From Leifsonia poae (GTDB taxonomy: Bacteria > Actinomycetota > Actinomycetes > Actinomycetales > Microbacteriaceae), in assembly GCF_027921845.1 (NCBI RefSeq), contig NZ_BSEN01000010.1, positions 33,923 through 97,922 of the forward strand: 64,000 bases of DNA. Reading direction: 5' to 3'. A program made the position numbers and the translations under genes. Under the pieces are notes generated by a model, which did not search any database, was not told where the DNA came from, and worked only from the letters and a program-made list of their open reading frames with translations. Positions within the stretch are counted from its first letter, which is position 1, and each line of letters opens with the position of its first letter. Shown one piece after another: positions 17,560 through 24,065 of this stretch.

Positions 17560-19307
17560 ACGGCCAGCAGGAACCACGCCGAGTGCGGGATCCACTGCTC
17601 GGCCCAGCGCCACTCGTTGCCGTCCGGCGCGTCCGCCGGCAGGAACGCGATACCGCGTTCCTCGCCCCATCCGCTCGTGATGCCGTTGACGATGCCGCCC
17701 GGACTGTTCTGGTAGACGCCGGAGTACTCGACGTTGGCACGTCCGCGACCCTGCAGCATGCAGACGTCGAACGGGTTCAGGCCGCCGACCCAGGCCGTGA
17801 TGTCTGCGCTCAGCCGGGCGAGCCTGTCCCGTGTCCCCTCCGGGCAGTCGTCGAGGAGCGCTGATCGGCTCGCGGCGAAGGCGATTGACGAGATGCCCGC
17901 GTTCTCCCCCTGCCACCAGTACCCGGTCTCGTTGTCGTGCGGGAAGAAGAACGAATCGTGCGCTGCGCCACCGACCGGCTGCACGAGCTGGCGCGGGTAG
18001 CCGAACGGATTGTCGACGGCGTCGGTGCGGGCGAGGATGCCCTCCACCAGGGTGATCGCCGTCGCCCGTGCCGATCGGGCGTCGTCCACGCGATCGGCGA
18101 TGCCGCCCTCGTCGAGCACGTCCGCCCACCGCAGCAGCGCGACGATCGGGAGCCCGGGCTCAGCCGCGTGGAAGAACGGCCTGCCTTCGCTGTCGGCCAC
18201 GAGGAAGGCGGCGTCCGCTGCGTCGTGCCGCACTCGGGCCGCGAGGGCGCGAGCCCTGCGCTGAGCCGCTGCGGCGAACCGCGTGACGTCGGCACCGGCG
18301 ATCCGGCTCGCTCGCACGAGCTCGGCCGCCGCGATCAGGGCGCAGTAGTCGTCGAGCACCGTCTCTTCGCCGTCGAAGAGGTACTCCGTGTTGTGCTCCT
18401 CCAGGTGGTCGAACCCGCGGATTGCTGCGGCCAGGTAGGCCTCCGCGTCGAAGTCCCCCCGCGCATCCGCTGTCGAGGCGAGTGCGAGTGCCGCGATCGC
18501 GAGCCCGCCACCGTGCCGGTACGCCGCCTGCCAGCGCTGGGTGCGCACGCTGTCCTGCAGCGGTGCATTGATCACGCGTTCGTCGAGGTCCTTGGTGAGC
18601 GCGTCGAAGATGCCGGTGTAGAAGTAGCCTTCCGGAGCTTGGAAGCGCACCAGGAAGTCGGCACCGAACAGTCCCTCATCGCGCAGCCGGGGATACTGGC
18701 TGGTCTCGAAATCCGGATGCGCGCGCCGCAGCTCATCGCCGGCCGTGAGCAGCGCCCACGCGCACAGCGGGATCTGCTGCGGGCTCATCGTGCGGGTATA
18801 CGTGAGGTGGCTCAGGAACTTGCTGTAGTCGCCCGAGGCATCGAGCCACCCTCCACGCGCATCGACGGTGCGACCGGAGTCGTCGCCATAGAACCGCGCT
18901 GCCGCGTCTTTGCGCTCGATCTCGCCGCTCGACCGCTGCGACCGGAAGTAGGCGGTGACATCCGAGACGACGAGCGACGGGATGCGGTGTTCGCCGACCT
19001 CGAACACCTCGCTCGCCACGCGGGTTCCGTCGACCTGCGCGACCAGCCGGTAACGGCCGGGCTCGGTGAGCCCGGTGAGATCGACACGCTGGAAGACCGC
19101 GGTCGACCAGGCGTCGACCCGCGCGGGCGTGCCGAGCGGGAGGTCGACCGCGACGGCGTCGCCGCGCTCGGGCTCCACGGCAACGGATGCGACGTGGGCG
19201 CCCGCGGTCGCGATCACCGCGGCCTTCGGAGACCGTGCGTCGTAGCCCAGATGATCGACCAGCACCGTCGCACGTCGTCCGACCGATTCCACGAGCCCTC
19301 CCGGCAT
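17547..19307 (-). CDS. Glycoside hydrolase family 9 protein, cytoplasmic
   Basis: Inverting glycosidase candidate, 586 aa. Residues ~12-105 are the Ig-like N-terminal domain common in GH9 (CelD_N), followed by an (alpha/alpha)6 catalytic domain. The catalytic Asp region reads GGWLDASGD (residues 152-160), with one residue more than the DAGD of secreted endoglucanases, followed by SHLTYTRTMSPQQIP; the C-terminal acid region includes GNEWRWAEQWIPHS. There is no signal peptide, so it should act on imported oligosaccharides. ATG at 19307 follows a TATACG -10 box by 10 nt, so the mRNA is probably leaderless. Activity could be exo-glucosidase, exo-glucosaminidase or related. Confidence 0.85.
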   Translation of the reverse strand: MPGGLVESVGRRATVLVDHLGYDARSPKAAVIATAGAHVASVAVEPERGDAVAVDLPLGTPARVDAWSTAVFQRVDLTGLTEPGRYRLVAQVDGTRVASEVFEVGEHRIPSLVVSDVTAYFRSQRSSGEIERKDAAARFYGDDSGRTVDARGGWLDASGDYSKFLSHLTYTRTMSPQQIPLCAWALLTAGDELRRAHPDFETSQYPRLRDEGLFGADFLVRFQAPEGYFYTGIFDALTKDLDERVINAPLQDSVRTQRWQAAYRHGGGLAIAALALASTADARGDFDAEAYLAAAIRGFDHLEEHNTEYLFDGEETVLDDYCALIAAAELVRASRIAGADVTRFAAAAQRRARALAARVRHDAADAAFLVADSEGRPFFHAAEPGLPIVALLRWADVLDEGGIADRVDDARSARATAITLVEGILARTDAVDNPFGYPRQLVQPVGGAAHDSFFFPHDNETGYWWQGENAGISSIAFAASRSALLDDCPEGTRDRLARLSADITAWVGGLNPFDVCMLQGRGRANVEYSGVYQNSPGGIVNGITSGWGEERGIAFLPADAPDGNEWRWAEQWIPHSAWFLLAVCAG

Positions 19308-19317
19308 CAAGACAATT

Positions 19318-19346
19318 CGTATACCACGCAGACCATTACGGTACCA
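19318..19346 (-). promoter_or_regulatory. GH9 promoter with repeated TGGT boxes
   Basis: -10-like TATACG at 19318-19323 overlaps GTGGTATAC. Two more TGGT elements lie upstream, beginning (minus strand) at 19335 and 19346, i.e. spaced 9 and 11 nt. Shared GTGGTAT with the GntR and Gfo/Idh promoters suggests common regulation. Confidence 0.4.
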
Positions 19347-19450
19347 GCGGCGGTCGTCCTCGTGCCGGATGTATCGCCGCGCCGACGGTCGGCTGTCGCT
19401 CGAGTCCCGTGAATCGGGAGCCGGACCTCCGTCGGCGCGGCGAGTCTGTG

Positions 19451-19477
19451 CGGGCGGCGGACCTGCGCCGCCGCCCG
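19451..19477 (-). terminator. GC hairpin downstream of the MFS gene
   Basis: CGGGCGGCGG (19451-19460) and CCGCCGCCCG (19468-19477) form a perfect 10-bp stem with a 7-nt loop, 7 bp past the MFS stop. No T-run. A smaller hairpin TCCCG/CGGGA lies at about 19407-19421. Confidence 0.55.
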
Positions 19478-19484
19478 GTCCCGC

Positions 19485-20933
19485 TCAGCGGCGGAGGATG
19501 CGCGGCCCCGCGCCGAACGCCGCGACGCAGAGCACCGCCGCCAGCGCGAAGGCGCCGGCGAACGGCCAGCCACCGCCGAGCGGCCCCAGCGCCGAGAACA
19601 CGATCGCCGCCACGGCCAGCGCGATCGCCGAGCCGATGGCATCCGCGATCGACAGCGCCGAGCTGTTGAAGCCCTGGTTCTCGATCGTCGAGTACTCGAG
19701 CGTCAGCACACCGAGCCGCGGATAGACGATGCCCATCCCGGCGCCTGCGAAGGCCCAGCCGACGATGACCACCGCCGGCGCGAGATCGAGGATCGCCGTC
19801 GCCAGCAGCGACGCGACAGCGATACTGAGACCGATCGCCCCGGCGAGCGCCGTGACGCGGTGCGTGATCTGCGGGTACCGCCCCTGCACCCACGACGCGG
19901 CCGACCAGCTCAGACCGGCCGCGGTCAGCGCCAGACCGGCGAGCGTCGGGCTCACCTGATGCTGACTCACCAGCAGGTACGGCACGTACACCTCCGACGC
20001 GAAGAAGGTACCGGCGACGATCGAGCGCAGCAGGATGACGCTCGGCAGCCCGCGCGCAGCCCGCAGCGTCCCCTTCGGCAAGAGGGGGCGGAGCGCGAAC
20101 AGGGCGACGGCGATGCCGAGCACCGGCGCGATCCACTGCACCGCTCCCTGCACGTCGGCGGCGAGGTTCAGTACGAGCACGGCGACCGCGACGAGCACGG
20201 CCCAGCCGATCCTCCGGATGTCCCACGGAGGCCGCTCGCTGGTCGCGTCGGGCGCGTGCACGCCCCGCATCGCCGGCACCACCATCAGCATCGCGAGCAC
20301 CACGAGTGCGACGACACCGAGGAACACCCAGCGCCAGCCGACCGTGTCCGACAGCAGTCCGGCGATCACCGGTCCGATCAGCGACGGGATGACCCAGGCC
20401 GCCGCGAAGCCGGCGAAGATCCGGGCGTGCAGCACCGGCGGGTACACGCGGGCGACGATCACATAGAGCGCGACGGTCAGCGCTCCCCCGCCGAAGCCGT
20501 GCACGAGGCGGCCGGCGACGAAGGCGCCCATGCTGGTCGCCGTGCCCGCGATCAGCAGGCCTATCACGAACAGGCCGACGGACGCGAACAGCGCGTTGCG
20601 GGGATTCCCGCGATCCGACCAGGCGCCGGCGAGCACCATGCCGACGACACTCACCGCGAGCGGGCCGGCGAACGCGAACGCGTAGAGACCGGCACCGTCG
20701 AGCTCGCGGCTGACGGTCGGCATGATCGTCGTGACCGCGAGCGCCTCGAACGCCGAGAGCATGATGAGGGCGCACATCCCGATGCTCACCCAGCGGTAAC
20801 GCGGGTTCAGCACTCCACCAGGGGGCGGGAGGTCGGCGGGTGCTGTTCCGGTCTGCGTCGCCATGTTCTCAGTATCCAGGCTCCCGGCGACGTTCGCGCT
20901 GGCAGTGGTGCTCTCGGTCTCGTCAATCGGCAT
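19485..20933 (-). CDS. MFS transporter (drug/efflux-type), SoxR-linked
   Basis: Integral membrane carrier, 482 aa, with a 40-residue hydrophilic N terminus and about 12-14 helices. MFS signatures include [14 protein letters not shown] after helix 2 and [20 protein letters not shown] in helix 5 (motif C-like, typical of antiporters; quoted in 20 residues). Divergent from soxR with a shared perfect sox box, so it is likely induced by redox-active compounds and exports them. Start ATG 20933; -10 TAGGCT ends 6 nt upstream, implying a leaderless mRNA. An internal ATG about 23 codons in (MATQTG) is an alternative start. Confidence 0.9.
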   Translation of the reverse strand: MPIDETESTTASANVAGSLDTENMATQTGTAPADLPPPGGVLNPRYRWVSIGMCALIMLSAFEALAVTTIMPTVSRELDGAGLYAFAFAGPLAVSVVGMVLAGAWSDRGNPRNALFASVGLFVIGLLIAGTATSMGAFVAGRLVHGFGGGALTVALYVIVARVYPPVLHARIFAGFAAAWVIPSLIGPVIAGLLSDTVGWRWVFLGVVALVVLAMLMVVPAMRGVHAPDATSERPPWDIRRIGWAVLVAVAVLVLNLAADVQGAVQWIAPVLGIAVALFALRPLLPKGTLRAARGLPSVILLRSIVAGTFFASEVYVPYLLVSQHQVSPTLAGLALTAAGLSWSAASWVQGRYPQITHRVTALAGAIGLSIAVASLLATAILDLAPAVVIVGWAFAGAGMGIVYPRLGVLTLEYSTIENQGFNSSALSIADAIGSAIALAVAAIVFSALGPLGGGWPFAGAFALAAVLCVAAFGAGPRILRR

Positions 20934-20939
20934 GGTGCG

Positions 20940-20967
20940 AGCCTAGAACCTCAACTATGGTTGAGGT
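20940..20967. promoter_or_regulatory. SoxR box with divergent leaderless promoters
   Basis: ACCTCAAC-TATG-GTTGAGGT (20948-20967) is a perfect 8+8 inverted repeat containing the canonical CCTCAA-N6-TTGAGG SoxR box at 20949-20966. The MFS -10 TAGGCT occupies 20940-20945 (minus); the soxR ATG begins at 20970, so the box covers soxR's own -10 region (TATGGT, 20956-20961). Confidence 0.85.
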
Positions 20968-20969
20968 CA

Positions 20970-21431
20970 ATGTCTCCGACGCCGCCCGTTCTCACCGTCG
21001 GCGAGGTCGCCACCCGCAGCGGCGTCGCCGTGTCGGCGCTGCACTTCTACGAGCGTCAGGGGCTCATCGCGAGCGAACGCACGGCCGGCAATCAACGTCG
21101 CTATCGGCGCGATGTGCTGCGGCGGGTGGCGTTCATCCGGGTCTCGCAACGCGTGGGCGTCCCGCTCGCCGACATCCGGATGGCGCTCGATTCCCTCCCG
21201 GAGGGCCGCACGCCCACCAAGAAGGATTGGGCGCGGCTGTCCCGGCTCTGGCGCGACGAGCTGGATGCGCGCATCCGGGACCTGGAGCATCTGCGCAACG
21301 ATCTGACCGGGTGCATCGGATGCGGGTGTCTGAGCCTGCGCACGTGCGTGCTGCAGAACCCGTCGGATGTCCTCGGCGCCGACGGTCCCGGGCCGCGGCG
21401 CTGGCTGGACGACGACTCCACGAGCGGATGA
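20970..21431 (+). CDS. soxR: Redox-sensitive MerR-family regulator SoxR
   Basis: 153-aa transcription factor. The N-terminal MerR winged helix ([20 protein letters not shown]) is followed by a dimerisation helix. Cys115, 118, 120 and 126 sit in [12 protein letters not shown], the CX2CXCX5C motif that binds the SoxR [2Fe-2S] cluster. It regulates by oxidation state of this cluster, in many non-enteric bacteria in response to redox-active small molecules, and usually controls efflux genes, here the divergent MFS gene. ATG at 20970 lies only 3 bp after the sox box, so the mRNA is leaderless or nearly so and autorepression is likely. Confidence 0.95.
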   Translation: MSPTPPVLTVGEVATRSGVAVSALHFYERQGLIASERTAGNQRRYRRDVLRRVAFIRVSQRVGVPLADIRMALDSLPEGRTPTKKDWARLSRLWRDELDARIRDLEHLRNDLTGCIGCGCLSLRTCVLQNPSDVLGADGPGPRRWLDDDSTSG

Positions 21432-21465
21432 GTATCGCCGTCAGCCGGCCTGGCGGGCAGCGGCA

Positions 21466-21515
21466 GCGGAGGGCTAGGCGTGCAGCGTCCGCGGAGGGCT
21501 AGGCGTGCAGCGCCC
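21466..21515. repeat. 25-bp tandem duplication at the 3' end of the LacI gene
   Basis: Copies 21466-21490 and 21491-21515 differ at one base. The second copy contains the LacI stop codon and its last codons (...RALHA), so the 3' terminus of the gene has been duplicated downstream. Lies between convergent soxR and lacI genes. Confidence 0.85.
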
Positions 21516-22521
21516 GCGTCGACGCCCGCACGATCAGCTCGGGCTGGATGTTGCCGGGGGTCGGCTCCGTCCGCCCGTCGATCTCAGCGAGCAGCCGGGC
21601 GACGCAGCGCCGCGCGAGCTCGGTGAAGTCCTGCCGCACGGTCGTCAGCGGGGGCCAGAAGTGCGCGGCCTCGGGGATGTCGTCGAAGCCCACGACGCTG
21701 ACGTCGCCCGGGATGTCCCGGCCGAGCTCATGGGCGGCGTGGTAGAGGCCGAGCGCCATCTGGTCGTTCGAAGCGAACACCGCGGTCACCGCGGGGTCGG
21801 CGAGGAGCGCGAGCCCGGCCTCGTACCCGCGGGCCGCGGTCCAGTCGCCGCGCGGCGCCTCCGGGACGGGCAGTCCGGCGGCGATCATCTCCTGTTCGTA
21901 GCCCCGCAGGCGGGCGAAGGCCTCGATCCATTCGGTCGGCCCGGAGAGATGCACGATGTTCGTGTGGCCGAGATCGATGAGGTGCCGCGTCGCCGCCCTG
22001 GCACCGGCGACCTGGTCGACCGACAGCTCGTTCTCCGCGTAGGCGGTGCCGGCCTGGAGAGTGACGTACGGCACGTCGACGCCGATGGCGACGATCTCGT
22101 CGAGCACGCGATCGGCCGGCGCGATGACGATGATGCCCTCGACGGCCTGCGCGATCAGGTGTTCGAGCCCGGCCGCGATGCCGTCGGCCGAGAGGTCGCC
22201 GAGGTGCGCGACCGTCACGTAGTAGCCGGCCTCGCGTCCCGCATCCTGGATGGCGCCCATACTCGACACCGGACCGTAGAGCGCCGCCGCCGATGCCGCG
22301 AGCACGCCGATTGTGTTCGAGCGGGCCGTGACCAGCGCACGCGCTGCGCGGTTCGGCCGGTAGCGGAGTTCGTCCATCGCACTGAGTACGCGGTCGCGGG
22401 TGGTGTCCCGGATGCTCGGATGCCCGTTGATCACCCGCGAGACGGTCTGATGCGACACCCCCGCGAGGCGCGCGACATCGCGCATGCTCGCGGCTCTGCC
22501 TTGAGGCTGTTCGTGTGTCAC
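21499..22521 (-). CDS. LacI family transcriptional regulator
   Basis: Sugar-responsive repressor, 340 aa. The N-terminal helix-turn-helix and hinge (MRDVARLAGVSHQTVSRVIN, residues 13-32; RPNRAARAL) are followed by a periplasmic-binding-protein-like effector domain with VFASNDQMALGL and VVGFDDIPEA blocks. The start is GTG at 22521; an internal ATG at MRDV is possible. No cognate sugar operon adjoins it; its neighbours are soxR and an APC permease. A promoter with CATAAT (22572-22577) lies upstream and is overlapped on its -35 side by GATCGATC repeats. Confidence 0.92.
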   Translation of the reverse strand: MTHEQPQGRAASMRDVARLAGVSHQTVSRVINGHPSIRDTTRDRVLSAMDELRYRPNRAARALVTARSNTIGVLAASAAALYGPVSSMGAIQDAGREAGYYVTVAHLGDLSADGIAAGLEHLIAQAVEGIIVIAPADRVLDEIVAIGVDVPYVTLQAGTAYAENELSVDQVAGARAATRHLIDLGHTNIVHLSGPTEWIEAFARLRGYEQEMIAAGLPVPEAPRGDWTAARGYEAGLALLADPAVTAVFASNDQMALGLYHAAHELGRDIPGDVSVVGFDDIPEAAHFWPPLTTVRQDFTELARRCVARLLAEIDGRTEPTPGNIQPELIVRASTRALHA

Positions 22522-22571
22522 GACACCCCGTCCGATCGGTTGCGCACGCCCCCGGGCGGCTGATTCCCCTT

Positions 22572-22603
22572 ATTATGCCGGGGATCGATCAGATCGATCG
22601 ATC
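22572..22603 (-). promoter_or_regulatory. LacI gene promoter with GATCGATC repeats
   Basis: CATAAT (22572-22577, minus strand) is one base from the -10 consensus. The spacer/-35 region consists of GATCGATC (22583-22590) and GATCGATCGATC (22592-22603), self-complementary sequences that could be an autoregulatory site. Confidence 0.4.
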
Positions 22604-22609
22604 AGACAG

Positions 22610-22696
22610 CACAATTCCGGAACATCGCGCCCGACCATCGGCGCGCCCCGCACAACTCCGGAACTCTGCGGGCGATCGCCGCCGGAGTTCCGGAAC
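22610..22696. repeat. Cluster of CAAYTCCGGAA palindromic elements
   Basis: ACAATTCCGGAAC (from 22611), ACAACTCCGGAACT (22652-22665) and the perfect 12-bp palindrome AGTTCCGGAACT (22685-22696). TCCGGAACT (22657-22665) pairs with AGTTCCGGA (22685-22693) across a 19-nt loop, giving a terminator-like fold after the APC gene. The same motif recurs at 59651-59740. Confidence 0.65.
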
Positions 22697-24033
22697 TACG
22701 AGCGCGCGGCGCGGACCCGGCGCGACCGCGCGGCACGGACCCGGCGTGTGCGGGCGATCAGTCCGACGAGCACCGCGACGAGCGCCAGCGCGATCGGCGC
22801 GATGAGGTGCCAGCCCGCCAGCACGAGGAGGCCGGCGGCGAACACGCACGAGAGCAGCGCCATCCACCAGCCGAGCGACCAGCGCGGCAGCAGCACCAAC
22901 GCCGACGCGACACCGACCGCGTAGACCGCTGCGGCGATGCTCGTGTGAATCAGGATGAACGGCTGAAGGTCCCCGCTCGCCAGCACCACCACGGAGTACG
23001 CCGCCATGACGATGGCCGAGAGCAGCAGGCCGCGCCGCGCGACCCCGCCGTTCTCCGCTCCGCGCCCGAACCACCGCGGGAGATCGCCGTCGCGTCCCAT
23101 CGCTGCGCCGAGCTTGCTGAACGCGGCCAGGTACGCGTTGAACACGCCCGTCACCACGATCGCGGCGATGACCGCGACGATGATCCCGCCGCCCTTTCCG
23201 GTCGAGACGACGACCAGATCGAGCAGCGGCACCTGGCTCGTCGACGCGGTCGATCCGAGCACCAGCACCGTGACGGTCTGGATGGCGAGGTAGGCGGCGG
23301 AGACGATGAGAAGAGCGAGCGCTGTCGCCCGCGGGATGTCACGCCGCGGATTGCGGAACTCTCCGCCGATGCCCGCGACGGCCTCCCAGCCCGCGAACGC
23401 CCAGATGTAGAGGCTCATCGCGAGCCCGACGCCCTCCCAGCCGTGCGGGAGGAGCGGCTGGAGGTTCGACGGATCGCTGTGCGGCGCTGCGGCGGCCAGC
23501 ACGAACACCAGTACGCCCACGAGCGCCGCCGAGAGCACGAGCTGCAGCCAGCCGGCGAAGCGCACCCCGAACGCCGTGACGATCACCGGGATCACCATCA
23601 GGCCGATCGCGATCAAGGTCGCCGTGAGGGCGTCGCCACCGACCACCGCCACGATGTAGCGCGCGGTCATCAACGCCGCGATCGGGGCTCCGATGGGGGT
23701 GCCGAAGAAGAACCAGTAGCCGATCACACGTGCCGCCGTCGGCCCGAACGCGCGACGGGTGAAGGTGGCGACGCCTCCGGCATCCGGATGCCGTCGCGAG
23801 AGGGCGGCAAACGTCGACGCGAGCGGGATCGAGATGAGAGCGAGGGCGGCGACGGCGAGGATGGAACCGGGACCGGCGACCGCGGCGGCGAGCGCGGGCA
23901 GCACGAGCACGCCGGTTCCGAGCACGGCCGCGATGTAGAGCGCCGTGCCGCCCGCGAGCCCGAGGTGGCCGTGGGGAACCGGCTCGTCGACCAGCCCCGG
24001 GGCATGCGCCAGCGAGGGCCCGCGATCCGTCAT
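22696..24033 (-). CDS. APC family amino acid permease (YjeH-like)
   Basis: Membrane transporter of 445 aa with about 12 helices. The N-terminal stretch GLAGGTALYIAAVLGTGVLV is the broken-helix APC motif; IWAFAGWEAVAGIGGEFRNP in the middle is the conserved helix-6 region with trailing basic loop. Resemblance is to the YjeH/L-methionine and branched-chain exporter branch (inferred). The C terminus ends in an exact duplication RRVRAARS-RRVRAARS encoded by a 24-bp tandem repeat. ATG at 24033 is 6 nt after CATCAT, a possible weak -10, so the transcript may be leaderless. Confidence 0.87.
   Translation of the reverse strand: MTDRGPSLAHAPGLVDEPVPHGHLGLAGGTALYIAAVLGTGVLVLPALAAAVAGPGSILAVAALALISIPLASTFAALSRRHPDAGGVATFTRRAFGPTAARVIGYWFFFGTPIGAPIAALMTARYIVAVVGGDALTATLIAIGLMVIPVIVTAFGVRFAGWLQLVLSAALVGVLVFVLAAAAPHSDPSNLQPLLPHGWEGVGLAMSLYIWAFAGWEAVAGIGGEFRNPRRDIPRATALALLIVSAAYLAIQTVTVLVLGSTASTSQVPLLDLVVVSTGKGGGIIVAVIAAIVVTGVFNAYLAAFSKLGAAMGRDGDLPRWFGRGAENGGVARRGLLLSAIVMAAYSVVVLASGDLQPFILIHTSIAAAVYAVGVASALVLLPRWSLGWWMALLSCVFAAGLLVLAGWHLIAPIALALVAVLVGLIARTRRVRAARSRRVRAARS
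22699..22746. repeat. 24-bp in-frame tandem repeat at the APC C terminus
   Basis: 22699-22722 and 22723-22746 differ at two bases and encode two identical copies of RRVRAARS at the end of the permease. Confidence 0.85.
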
Positions 24034-24065
24034 GTCACCATGATGGCGCGGGCCCCCGACATCGC

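Noticed and set aside
19860-20969. Long N-terminal extension of the SoxR frame
   Set aside because: Runs antisense through the MFS gene; SoxR homology starts at 20970 right after the sox box.
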